A DNA stretch of 64,000 nucleotides from contig VZRN01005387.1 of the NCBI GenBank assembly GCA_013397935.1, forward strand, positions 938,434 to 1,002,433. Reading direction: 5' to 3'. The DNA is from Dasyornis broadbenti (lineage: Eukaryota; Chordata; Aves; Passeriformes; Dasyornithidae). Position numbers and translations under genes: made by a program. Numbering within the stretch: the stretch's first letter is position 1; the number at the start of each line of letters is the position of its first letter. Under the pieces are notes generated by a model. That model did no database searches, was not told the origin of the DNA, and saw only the letters and a program-made list of their open reading frames with translations. Positions 1-12,500 of the stretch are shown here, one piece after another.

Positions 1-2911
1 ACAGTAAAACACACAAACCCACATTTGATCAGGCACCAAGGCCCGTTCAAGGAGCAACTCTTAAAAAGTCAACTCTTCTACACATATGGTGGTTTCGTGT
101 GCCTCCATAACCTGCAGCTGTTAATGATGATGAAATATCTGCCAGCTGCCATAGTCAAAGAAACAGTAACTCAACTAGTTAAAATACCACAGTTAAAGAA
201 TGGCTACCTGGTAAAGCATATTTAACTTCAGGTAGCATCTCTACAATTGACAAAATAGATTTCCATTCCAAAGATAATCCTCAAATTATCGTTTTCTCAC
301 TTAGTGGATTTATGTGATTTAACATGCAGTCATTTTCTCATTAAGACCTAAATATAAAGTACTTGAACAAGTGATTGCTGTATTCAAACCATTACAGAAC
401 ATTTCTTCCGTGGTGCTCCTGCCTGTGGTACCCAGAACATGTAATGATTTTCTTTTAAAAGCCAACACGCTGTAGGAATCAGGCATCCTCGAGGTACTTC
501 ACACATCCAGCTGCCGTAGGAAACAGCTGCCCACTGAGGCCTGGACAGGGTAAGACATTAAAGCCACTCAGCTTTTCTACAGCCTCCTTCCCTGCAAGCC
601 GAGTCACCCCACTGCAGATATCCCACAAATCCTTCTAAAACCCTGACCTTCAATCCTTTAGACCTTCTTTTATTCTCTCAGAGTTCTCAGATGACCCTGG
701 AGCGATGACAATTACCCCCACAACTGCACACATCCTGAGCCAAAGACATGGTCACTGCCACATGGCCTTGCAGCCTTCCCCAAGGCAGCTGGAAATAGCT
801 GTGTGTGCAATATGCACACATTTCCACAGCTGAAGGAAGGGAAGAGTGATTGTCAAAGCCTTCTGATCGGTTAACACCAGACAGGTAACAAGTGACTTAA
901 TTTACTGGGAAAAAAACCAATACTAATTCCATTTTAAGAAAGTGTTTTGCCTTACAGAAACAGTGACACATTTGAAAACTGGACTTACAGAGGTGATAGA
1001 CTTTCTCATGTAAATGGATTCTAAGGGCACCTTAGATATTAAAAAAAAGAGATAGCCAAGATTTTTTAATTTACAGTTCATAAGCTCCACATGATTTGCC
1101 TGTACATATATCAAACTACTACGGGAATAACCATCCCTAAATAACTCGCAGTCCCAATCCCAAAACTGCCCTTCTCAAAAGTCACAAAAACATGTAGCTT
1201 TCAATGAAAACTAGCAGAAAATAAATATCCAGACCTCTCTAAATATTAGTGTATTCTGAAATTTCCTTTGCTACAGTAAAGCATGACAGGCACAGGCTGG
1301 ATCATGCTGCTTGTGAATACTGGAACACTCCCTGAACTTTAGAAGAGTTTTCAGGCATGTACGAATATTTCTGGCATACTGTGAACAAAGTTTGAGACAC
1401 GACATAAAATGAAGATGCTTTTAGGAATGCCATTTCTGTTCCTCATATTCCACAAAGACATAGGAAATGATGCCACATATATCCAGCCAGAGCTCCTAAT
1501 GATGGCATTGCAAGAGAAATTTCTGGATGGTTCCTAAACAATAGACCTTTAATATATTTCTTCAAAATGATGGATATTCACCTATCAGAGCAACCTAGGT
1601 GACATTGGGGTTTGGGGTGGAAGAGGACAGGACAATGCTATAAAAAGCACAGGCTTCAAATACAAAGGCACTGAAAACTGGCAACCACATTTAGAAGTCC
1701 AGTCCTACATTACTTAGCAGACCAATCATGATGAAAACATACCTGGAGCCAGGCACTCTGAGTTCTTGCACACAACTTCTAAAATCACCTGTTAAAAACT
1801 TATTCATTAGTGAGCACTGTGTTACAAAAGGGTTTTCAGAAGCTGGGGCTGGCTGGCAAACAGTACATTAACTGAAAATGCTTTCCTAATTAGAATTCAT
1901 AAAATAATTTGAACAGCTCTATTCCCTAATAAATAAAAGCCCTTGTGTTGAAAGGTTTTCTTCCCCTCATTCACAGCAAAATGAGATATGGTATTTCAGT
2001 GCTGTTCTCAATAGGCAGCCCTAATAAATATGAACTGAATAAATTACATACTCTTCCACACGTAGAGAAAAGCTATTAGTGAACAAAATATTGAGAGACC
2101 TCTTGACATCAGTAACTAAGAACACAGCCACACTCTTCAGCTTTCCGTTTGCTTCCCATTTCTTTTTGGCCTGTTCAGTATTTGTGAAAACACCCTAAGA
2201 CTCTCAATAAGAGTTTCCAAATTGTTCAATGATTTAGAATTACATAAAATAGAATGTTATATTATCCAGCTATTTGTATCCTTTTAAGTAAAAGTTATGA
2301 CTTCACAGCACAAGAAAAGTTTGTCCTTGAGGTGGGGTCACAGAAACAACCTACCCAACAAATGTGTTTGCAGACCATGGGAAATGCCGGGGAAAAAAAG
2401 GGAGAACATGTAACGGGTGTTAGAACTGGGAAAGTTGCTTGTGCTTTGGGTTTTTATTTTGGTTTTTTCTTCCTCTACAAAATTATTTAAATGACAAAAA
2501 AAATCCCTGCTGTTGAAAACAATCAACTAAGAAATCAATAGTCACACAGTCAAAGCAACAAAAATCCTCAGGTGTAGAGTACTAGTATGGCCTTGGAAAG
2601 AGCCAACCCACAGCTGAGAGCAGCTATCCCCTGACTCAGCAATGAACAAATGATTAAGCTACTCTTAGAGTTTTTTCCCTGAATTTATCAAGGCACTGCT
2701 AATTTATTATCTTTAGTTTAGAAAACAAGAACTCCCTACACTAAGGACTTTGTTTCTTCACAGAAATCTCTACTTAAAAGTTCCATAGAAGAGATTTTTT
2801 AAAAGCGCTTCACTAACAAGGTCTCCATACAAGAAGATTACTTCTCTTTGTGTGAACAATCCAAACAGGGATAATATCCTCTCTGAGAAAGGCAGAAGAA
2901 ACCTGCCTGCC

Positions 2912-2952
2912 TTGCAAATTATGCAACCTCCTCCTTTGCAAATTATGCAACC
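2912..2952. repeat. Two direct copies of a 17-mer, period 24
   Basis: TTGCAAATTATGCAACC occurs at 2912-2928 and again, identically, at 2936-2952, separated by 7 bases. Each copy holds TTATGCAA, close to a C/EBP-type site, and TTGCAAAT, one base from the octamer ATGCAAAT. Whether proteins bind here is inference; the duplication itself is seen directly. Confidence 0.85.
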
Positions 2953-3110
2953 ACCGACATAATCCCCCTTAGGACTACTCCAACAGCACTGGGTTATGTT
3001 GAAGCCATATCAAAACCCAGAATACATGTCTCCTCCAAATCACGTAGCACGCCCTCTGCACGCTGTGCCCAATTGCAGAAATTCAGAAAAACAAGGGTCA
3101 CTTTCTAGTG

Positions 3111-3131
3111 TCACAGCTAATTTAGCTGTGA
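3111..3131. repeat. Perfect 10-bp inverted repeat, 1-nt centre
   Basis: The arm TCACAGCTAA (3111-3120) is followed by one T and its exact reverse complement TTAGCTGTGA (3122-3131). The palindrome contains two mirrored AGCT cores. No TIR or target duplication surrounds it, so it does not look like a transposon end. Confidence 0.85.
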
Positions 3132-6100
3132 TTCAAAGAGCTCACTGAGGTCAAAGTGGGGGAAAGAGTTGGCATAAATCTCAATGTAATTCCACTGAGT
3201 TATGTGTGAACACAGCTCTTCAGGCAGATTATTTGCCACAACACTGCTTCTCAAGCTCCTCACAGAGTATGCTAAATCCTCTGCTTATAAAATTACCATG
3301 ACTTATCAGCTGTGATGGTTTAGACCCACATCTGCTACCAGCACGTAGTGCTCCACATCCTACTACACGCAACTCAGTGTGCAGGTACCTCTAGGCTGGC
3401 TGCTGCTCCACAGCCACGTCGAGCCAGGCAGAAGGAATCCATTTGCAATTGTTTAGAACCACAGTCATCACCACAACACTGCAGCACTCTCACATTCAAC
3501 TGGAGCCAGGCTGAAGCAGCCTTCTTTATCCTGAAAACAGCAGCCTTTCAGAAAAGTAACACAACAGGAGCACATACTGTTGATGGAGCGGCTGAAAGGA
3601 GTCACAGAAGAGCCCTACAGATCAAAGAATGGAGTGACACTTGCAAGACAGCCAAGAACAAATCAAAACAAGACAGGCAGATTGCTGACAATGATGAAGC
3701 TGCTGGTCAATATTACAGGGCACCCTTCCAGATGAGAGCCACCATACCCAGGTCAATGAGGACAGAAACTCACAAAGTGACAGGGATGGGAACCCAGACT
3801 TCCACTACTACTGCCGTTCTCAGATGAACACAAGAGCCACAGGCAGTCCAAAATCTAGGAAACCCATTGGTCTGTGCAACTTGAGACAGCTTCCACTGCA
3901 CATTGGGGCTGGGGAAGAGCATTTCATAGCACTGCACCCTTGCACAGTATGAAACACATGCCACAGCACTTTGTCTCAGCATTTTAATAGGTGTATTTCA
4001 TTCTAACAGGGCATTTCATGGTGCACAACATCTTAAAAGGCAGAAGAGATTGTTTTGGGAGAACATGATAAAATAGTGATCTGCATTCATAGAACTCCTC
4101 ACAAAAATAGAGGCATTAATATGGTAGGAACAAGAGACAGAGAACACTTGCCCCTCCTGTTCAAACCATTTCTTGTAGAACTGTATTTTACCATATTTCC
4201 CCAAGACATGTACCACCCTACCACTTGCTCTAGGCTAAATCACTGTGTTTTTTCTGTACCTCATGGGAACTAGTCTGGCAAATTATTTCCTTCTGTACCT
4301 TTTTATGCTCTTTTTTACTTCTAAACAAGCAACCTTCCGATTTCCTTAATATACAAAATTAATTAATAAATACCCCAAAATAGGTGTCTACCACTACTAT
4401 TGCCAACCTCATTAATGCAAATTGAGCCCTTCCTACACTTCCCCTCACACTTAACAAGCTCCCCCCAGCCCTGCTGCCCATCTCAGTGCCAGGCTCTCCT
4501 GAACAGCCACACACAAACGTATGAAAGCATACTGCATAAAGACACAAGGGGTAAATTTTATGTCAAATACAAGCTGTAAGAGAAGAGGTATTAAAAAAAC
4601 AAAATCTTTAGTCCTAATGCTGGAAAAAATCCAAAGGGGTGGTGGTACAAATAAAAGATTTTTTTCTGTGTGGCAAATTGGAAAGAACAACAACCATCTG
4701 CTACTTTCAGTTCTCTTGTGGACACTACTGAATGATGCAATATTTTGCCTTTCAGAGCTTCAAAAACTGCGCAGGGGTCTGCAGGGGGAGCTGAGAGAAG
4801 GAGGGGGAAAAAATGAGACTGAAGATGGCCCCAAAGTCTGAGGCCCAGACAGCTCAGCAAGGGAGGCTGGAGCTGCCAAGAAGGCAGTGAAGCGACACAA
4901 CAGGACCCCAGCAGAGCCACGGAGAAAGCGCCTGACTGCTCAACAGCTCACTGCAGAGAGCCTCGCTCTGAGCCAGGGCTCGGTGGAAAATAACAGCAAG
5001 AAGGAGCTCAGGAACAAAAAGACCACTTGGCTTGAGCCCATGCTCCAGGCACAGGGATTGTGCTTCTCCGAGAGCAGCTTGCTGCAGCCCCTGAGCGCTG
5101 GAAGCAGCTGGCCCCAGCGAGTTCCTGCCTCCCGCCAGCCCCCGGCACTGCCCAGAGCCCCTCCGGTGCCTCCAGCTCCGCGGTGGTGCTCAGTGCCACA
5201 GCTGGCTCACATTCCTGCACAAGGCCAAGCTGAAAGCAAGTTGCACAGGGGAAACCTTTTCCTGCAGCTTTTTTTTTTTTCCAATCACTGGCATATTCGG
5301 TAATGAGTACCTAAATGTGAAGACCCCTAGTATTTATTTCCAACTTCCATTAACTGCTGTTGATTTGATTCAAGCTTATAGGCTTCTGCCCCAAAACACT
5401 CACAAGAGTTGTAATAATTCCCTTCAATAAAGTTAAAGAACAGATACTAATAACTTTAGTACATTTTTATGAGTACATATATATGTATATGCATCTGTAT
5501 TTATGAAAAGGTGCCAATGTTTCATTCAATTTCCACAATAATCAGACTTTCGAAAATCAGCTGAAGCTATCAAACACAAGAAACTCCATAGAAACTCATT
5601 AAAAATAATATTTATAAATCATTTCAGAGCATCATGATACTCTGTGGAAACACTGAAGAAAAATACTCAAATTCGTATTTATTAAAACTCAATTTAAAAC
5701 ACTACTAAACAAATAATTTTCTTTAAAGTTTTCAATAAATATTTCATTAAATTTTGTGAAAAGTGTCCATAAAGAATTCACCAGACTACATCCCATCATC
5801 TTTTCAACATTAGTAGTATTTTATTACTATATAAATGGAGTATAAAAAGTTGAAGTCAAAATTCTAATAAGCTCACACAAAGCTTTTCATAAAGAAAAAG
5901 TTGTGGAAAACAGCTCTCACACCAAACATGAGAATACAATCCTAATAGCTAACAAAACAAATTATGGTTTCATAAAAACACTCAAGAAGTAACACTCCAA
6001 AACATTTTCATGAAACATTCCTGTTTGCATCAGATAATTTCATAAAACACTAAGAAATACATACCATAGCCACAACTCCAGAGGTCACTAAAATCAGCTC

Positions 6101-7888
6101 CTGTGCTCATGGCAAGTGTCCTCAGTAGTTTTGACAAGGCTGTCTCAGCACCTGCTTACAGAGCCCTCACATCTCCAGCCCTTAATTCCTCTCACAATCC
6201 AAAACCATCCTTCCCCAAACCCCCATCACATTATTATTCTGCAGCTGCTTAGATACTCACCCAATTTGTTTCTGTGGTTGAAATCAGCAGCAAACAACTA
6301 AGACTAATGATGGATCAGGTGATCAGAGTCTCCCAGAATAACAAGGGCCATGAGCAACACCCTCACCCATGGCAACTGGGGAAAACAAACAAACAAAAAA
6401 ACAAGACCCCAGCATCCTGAGCATTTCTTGATAAAGAAACCATAGCCTATAGAGAGCCCATGCAGGAGCAGGGAGAAGAGTGAGGAGGAAGGTGCAGATA
6501 GGAGCAGTTATGAAGTGACCACAAGCCTCTATGCCCTTTACATCACTCACTATGTTATTTCTTCTCCTGTGTTTGTCACCATCCGAATCTAATTTAATGG
6601 GCAATAAATTAATATTCCTTAAACTGAATCTGTTTTCCCATTATGGTAGTTAGTAAGTGATCTGGTTTTTGTCTCAACCCTCAAGATTTTCTTTATGCCT
6701 TCTCAGCCTGCCCTGTTGACAGGGAGAGGGAGTGGGCAGCTGGGTGGGCATTTGGCTGCAGGACACAGTTAACCCATCACACATCTCCAGCCAGCGATCT
6801 TGATGATGTGACCTTCCACAGCCACCACCAGCTGGCAGTAGTTCTGCAGAGCTAAACATTTGCAGAAAACCCCTCCAAGGCTGTGTGATGCTCATTTCAT
6901 GGATCCAGATACAATACCATGATGAGGAGGACAGGTTCTCTTCCCCCTGACCTGAACCTCCAGTGGGTGCAGTAGGGCAACTACAGGGGCTGCTGTAAAA
7001 ATGGTTGTGTAGCACTCACAAAGGGATTGCCTTACAAAATCCTGGCCATCTCTCAGTGAAATTTCAAGTCCACATCCACAAGCTTCTGTACGTGCCTGCA
7101 TTTGCCTCAGCCAGTCTTGCATCACATTGTTTCGGTCATGAGGAAAGCAGGACCAGCCAATCAATAAAAAACCCAGAGCTAGTGTTCAAGGGATAACAAA
7201 GGAGGAATAACACGAATTTATGAGATTCCAGCATATGCAACTACAACAGCTTGTAGATGGTTTCTAGTGGATATGGGAAGGAATAACATAATCCACAAAC
7301 ATCAGAAGGATATGACACCAATTAATACCAAGCACTTAATACAGGAAGCCTTACACTCTGAAAAGAAATACTGACTGTGGTAGGGCTGGTATTTGCTTGT
7401 TTCTGTCCACATGTATTGTCATCTGTCTGCACAAGCCACAGGAATCCAGTACAAAACAGACTGCCAAGTTCAGCAGTTTTGGAAACCCACACTTCTCTTT
7501 CCTCATGGATGGACAATGTATAGAGCTGCACTCAGGATGCTGAGCCAAATCCAGTGTGTCAAGGGGGCAACTCTGGTTGGAACGACTTCTCAAATTTAAA
7601 TGCTATTTAAGCCATCAAAACAAGGATTCTTATGAAATTAAAAATTTAATTTAAAAATGTACCCATAGCTCTAATTCCAAATGTATCTGGAATCACAGTT
7701 TTCGAAGTGGACATAAAAAATACTCAACTATTCATATATAATTCCTCACAAACACCTATGTAATCTAACCTTAAAAAAACTTTCAAGAAAGAAGCTCCAC
7801 CACCTTTTCATGGGTTATAAGTTTCCTCTGTGCTTAGAAAGAAATGGATAGAAGTCTGAGCAGTTTAAAAAATTATACAAGAAGACAA

Positions 7889-7931
7889 ACTCGTTGTACA
7901 AAAAAACACTCATACTCGTTGTACAAAAAAA
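7889..7931. repeat. Duplicated 18-mer, period 25
   Basis: ACTCGTTGTACAAAAAAA is present at 7889-7906 and again at 7914-7931. The surroundings (AAAAAATTATACAAG before, AAAAAAATTATAATGG after) are also partly alike, which suggests a local tandem duplication in A-rich DNA. Confidence 0.8.
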
Positions 7932-8526
7932 TTATAATGGAGTGATCACTGAAAACCCCTACACAGGGAGAATCATCCTACACAAAGATGCTTTACCGGT
8001 TAGCTCAGCTATGCTTTGAACCCAAATTATACCTACCCTTGTTCCTGTGGTATTTATTGATATTCTGCACACTGACCCTTTCCTAAACTTTAACCTTTCC
8101 TTGACAGTATTAGTAAGTCTTATTCAACCCAGTTATCTCCATCTCAGCCATGGGCAAAGACAGCTTGCTTCACTTGATGTCATTCTCATTTATCTTTGCA
8201 TTCCCATCAGACCTCAGAAAGGCTCATGGGGCAGCCCCTGGCAAATTGCTCAATCTTTCCTCTTCCTTATGCCAACATTTTAAAGGTTCCCTTTGATCTT
8301 AGCTGCAAGTCTAGAATGCATAAACCTCACCAAACCAGCAGAGGCTACAAAAACAAATCGCAAGTTTTATCATTGCTTCATTGTCCTCAAGAACCCTTGG
8401 CATTTTGCAGAGTCTATCCTCTCCTAGGCACTCTTTCAGGTCCAGTTATTTATATTTCCAGCCCTGTTCAGTATAACCCCGAATTCCAGCAGAAAGTCAC
8501 ATAAACGTAAGTACACTTGTTTTAAA

Positions 8527-8549
8527 ATATATATATATACACACACACA
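8527..8549. repeat. Compound (TA)n(CA)n microsatellite
   Basis: A run of TA dinucleotides passes directly into CA dinucleotides, just 5' of the solo LTR. It is a likely polymorphic simple repeat. Confidence 0.85.
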
Positions 8550-8561
8550 GCTTGCTCTCAT

Positions 8562-8568
8562 TCTTTAA
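8562..8568. repeat. 5' target-site duplication of the solo LTR
   Basis: TCTTTAA abuts the TG start of the LTR and is repeated exactly at 9499-9505 after its CA end. Confidence 0.7.
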
Positions 8569-9498
8569 TGTCTTGGTTTGAAAGATGCGTGTCTGTTAAG
8601 GAAGGTGGGAACCTCCCTTGGAATAGAGAATATGACCCCCCCTTCCCTCTGAATCGTTATAACTTTGAAATCAAGGGCTTTCAGGCAAAGATATGGGAAA
8701 AGGAATAACAATTCCTCACTAGTATCTATAACAAGGAAAACAAGCAACAACAACGGCAGCAACAACAAACAAAACCAGAAACTCAGTGGCAGCTTTCTCC
8801 GGGCTGCCAGGCACCCTCCCTTTGGTGCAGTTCCGCTCACGGCCGGCAGGGGGAGCTGTTGGCTCCCAGCCAGACAGGGCGGGTGCAATGATTCCCCCAC
8901 ACCTGCAGGGGGTGCTGTGGCACGAGGTCAGCTCCCTTCCTCACTGGATAATGGCAGATGGGCTGGATGGCGGGATGGGCTGCAGCAGGAAACCTCAGAG
9001 CAGCAAGCTGGACAGCAGGGCTGGCTTACCTAGACTAGCACGCAAAAGGTGGCAGAAACTCCGCAGCCGTGGCAGAAGTCACAATGTGTCCTGGCAGGCG
9101 GGGGCGCAGGGCAGCGGTAGCCAAGCTCCTCCATAGCAGCTGCTGGATGCAGCTGGGCAGACATGCATTCCAGGAGGGGGAAGAAGGTTGGGATCCTGGA
9201 CTTTCCCAAACATGGCTCACCCAGGAAGGAAAAAAGGCTGTGCAGAGCCAGGCTCCCGCAGTCGCAGTGAAACGAAGACAGCAGCTCCACTGTCGCCCCT
9301 CCAATGCCCAGCAAGCGAGTGAAGCTACCAGCGGCCAGGTCCTGTCCTCACCCCACCCTGGCCACATCTTTTGTCTCTCTTAAGTACCTGGTTGTTACTG
9401 GTCCCTAGCAACAAAATGGGGTGAAACTCCCCAACCTCCAGCCTTTAGTGATAAATAAAGTCTTGTCTTTCCTGACTAAAGTAACACACCTTTCAACA
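8569..9498 (+). mobile_element. Solo LTR of an avian endogenous retrovirus
   Basis: The element begins TGTCTTGGTTTGAAAG and ends in CAACA, so it has the TG...CA termini of an LTR. The heptamer TCTTTAA lies directly outside both ends (8562-8568 and 9499-9505), as expected for a target-site duplication; true ERV duplications are usually 4-6 bp, so one or two bases may match by chance. A polyadenylation signal AATAAA lies at 9454-9459, about 40 bases before the 3' end, the expected place for an LTR. The 5' end matches an LTR type I recall from songbird genomes, and a second fragment of the same family lies at 47291. No gag, pol or env is present, so this is a recombined solo LTR. Open frames inside it (up to about 120 codons) are chance frames in GC-rich LTR sequence. 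Confidence 0.8.
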
Positions 9499-9505
9499 TC
9501 TTTAA
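9499..9505. repeat. 3' target-site duplication of the solo LTR
   Basis: TCTTTAA directly follows the CAACA end of the LTR and matches 8562-8568. Confidence 0.7.
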
Positions 9506-12500
9506 AACAAGCCAAATTACAGCCCTGACCCAAATACTGTCTTTTTTTATAGACAAATTATATTTCTGTTGGGAATGCTTTGCTTAGGTGAAATTATCTT
9601 CAATTTAGCTTGCACTATAATTATGAAGTCAAGCAGTGGTAGTTTTGCCTTATACTTCTCCAGGTATTGAAGCAAGGAGATTAGATGGATAAAGGCATAT
9701 TTCAGCCTCTAGTGATCTGATTTATCCTTGGATACATTATTATTTTAAGCTATACAGACTCATAAGTATTCTGAAAAATCAAATTAGAAACAGATACTAG
9801 GTTTAGGAGAAACTAGAAGAAACTTATTGCACCAATATGAGAAATAAAATACCCTAAATCAAATGAAGCTGCCAAAGGAGCATGGGCATTGAAGCAATTG
9901 GATATAAAGAACTTTGTCACTGCTAAAATTTTACAGGTTTAAAATGTAAAAAAATTTCTTCCATGTCTTTGTGATCGATATTCTGCATCTGTCTTCTGCA
10001 ACTTATATATGCTGAATGCTTCTTTGTGTTCCTAAATTGAAAAGAGTTTAAGAACAATTTTCCCAAGACCTTGATTTCTAATAAATGTGGGGTTATATGT
10101 AGATGAACTAAGCAGAAGAAGATACTAGGTCTGAAGATAAAGGTGTGAGCCCAGACAAGGTGAAGAGGGGAACTGGGGAAGACAGCAGGGCCCATCCCAC
10201 AGCACCTGACACAGAGCAGGGCAGCTCTGGAGATGGCAGCCAGCTTTAACCAGGATCTTCATCCATCAGGTGCTACTCTGGCCCCTCCCAGTGCTTGTGT
10301 GGAGAGAATTTTGCTCAAAGGACAGCACAGATCTCAGTAAAAAGTAAAAGTTAAAGGAACTGGCTCTTTCTAGCAGGACAAGTTTCCATTAAGCTCATTC
10401 TACACCACTACTCAATACATTGAACAAATCAGACAGGTGATTTTCTTGTCTATGAGATTTTCAGAATGCAGTCGAGATTGTGCTCGTGTATAAATGGAAA
10501 AAAAAGAAAAAAACTCGCAAGTCATCTCAACCCAAGGAGAGCCAACCAATCTCTTCCAGAGTCAATGAGGTCTCCACAAAGACGATTGTTTTACAGCAAC
10601 CAGAGAACCAAGAAAATTCAGAGAAAGTTCCTTCTGGCAGATGTGTCTAATAAACACAGCTCTCATGTATGTTCAGATGGCTGAGGTTGTTTATACGACC
10701 TTCCATTCAAGCAATTTCTCCATTATTGTTTTATCATTTAATTGTTGTCCTTGGCTGTCAGCAGGGTTTATTTTCAACTGGTTTAAATTTTAAAAAAAAT
10801 CCAAAACAAAAAGGCAAATGTAACACAGTCACTCTTCAATCCACAATGATTCCTGCAGTGTTTCTAGCAAAGCATGCATTTATAACAGTGACCTGAGCTA
10901 TCTCACTGGGCCCAGAGGATAAAGGTCACCTTCTTATTGAGAGAGTTGCATGTTTCTTGTACCCTGCTGTTGGAGCCATTTGGAGAGACTGCAGATGGTG
11001 AGCTACCACAACAATGAAAAGAGGAATAATTCCAAAACCTAGTCCAGAACTCTTTAAGCACAAAAAGTCTATCCTTAATCCCTTGCAGAGCTTGATTTGA
11101 TTTGAGCATAATATGGTCTGACCTTTCAAATACATTTTAAAATTAATTTTCTTCCCATTTCCTACATTTTCATTGCCGCAGCGGACAAACTTAGAAGGAG
11201 CAGTCTAACCTATACAAGAATTAGCATCACCCAGCCTTTTTTAATCTGTGAAGTCTGGAACAATTAACTCAGAGTAACAGTTTATTTCACAGTGGTTTGG
11301 AAATGACACAGCATGCAGAAAGTTTCACAGCTCATCAGTTTTAGAACGTTTTCTAAACAAAGTTCTGTAATTTAACATCAATTATAATCTAACTCATGCA
11401 TGTTTTCTAATGAAGTCAAATAGTGACATAATAATTTAAAAGATATTTTTAATTCCCAGTTAGGACACCAGCAGCAAATCTGAAAACTCTAACTCATTCC
11501 CAACTGTTCTTTCTTTAGTGCTTTTGGCTTAATACCAAAGGCAGATTTTTATTTATCTTCAAAACACTGTTGTGTCTGAAAGTGATGTGTCACAAATGGA
11601 AGAAAGATAATTTTAGTTGTATATGTAAATCAGTTTGTTTTCTGCAAATTTATAGCATTTGGAGAACACATTTGGAAGTTATGCATAGCACTTTTTAACA
11701 GACTGTATTTATTAGCTGTACAATTCTGAGTGAAGCTGGCATCTATTCCTGTTTCAATTTCACACTTATTATTTGCCAGTTGTATTTTCGCCTGTCCATA
11801 CTCATATCTTGAGTTAGCACAATGCAACCAAATTGTCTGCATGCAAAGTACAGTGCAATGTTGTCCTAGTTTTAACACAGTTGGGGGACAGACATAACAA
11901 ATTACTCAGGGATCATCTGTGTGGTAAACAGAAGACAACTGGTAGTGCGTGAACAAAGCCATTATTTCCCTGTTCCCCTAAAACTTGATTTAAAAATTAA
12001 AATTGGATAATTACTGTATGACTCTTTTGTCAATGCCATAAGGCATTGTGTTCAGACAAAAGCAGGCATCTCTCAAAAACCATGCTAAGACTATATTTTT
12101 CTTGTCAGTTTATGTCCAAAACAACTATGTACTTGAGTTCTCAGTTCTAGAGTTTACAAATATCTATGCAAGTCAGCAATACTTGTTTGCATGGGCAAAG
12201 GGGCCACAAAGCCTGTATCTCTATATTTTAGAGCATTCCCTGAAAAGTACTCATCCACTTTAACACCCATGTGTGGAAACGTGTTGAGCCTCTGTTATAA
12301 ATGTGTTTCTGAACAATGCTGACCTGTGATATGGCTTAAGCAGCCACATCTGTTGCAGGGATTAAAATCACCCTGCAGCAGCAGTCACACAACATTTGGC
12401 TATGAAATGCTGAGTAATATCAAGAGAAAGCCTCTGAGATGTTGAAAAATAGGGTGGTGGTTTGTGAGACAGTGGGGTTTGAGTTGCTGTGCATGCTGCC

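Larger units (their letters stand above)
1..8526. other. Intergenic AT-rich DNA
   Basis: No exon, RNA gene or recognisable transposon was found here. All open frames are short and lack domain-like sequence or convincing splice context. A GC-richer patch at about 4760-5240 holds an open frame of 138 codons rich in Pro, Ser, Ala and Gln with no family resemblance; I treat it as chance. Small structures inside (tandem 17-mers at 2912-2952, a palindrome at 3111-3131, a duplicated 18-mer at 7889-7931) are listed separately. Distal regulatory elements cannot be excluded without cross-species alignment. Confidence 0.6.

Noticed and set aside
3348..3827. Plus-strand open frame of 159 codons
   Set aside because: No domain, no signal peptide, no splice context or start support, and low-complexity mixed composition. 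Treated as chance.
4887..5303. Plus-strand open frame of 138 codons in a GC-richer patch
   Set aside because: Low-complexity Pro/Ser/Gln-rich translation without domain or splice signals; several other frames are open in the same patch.
8665..9383. Open frames of 94-122 codons on both strands at 8.6-9.4 kb
   Set aside because: They lie within the solo LTR, which does not normally code for protein, and show no retroviral motif.
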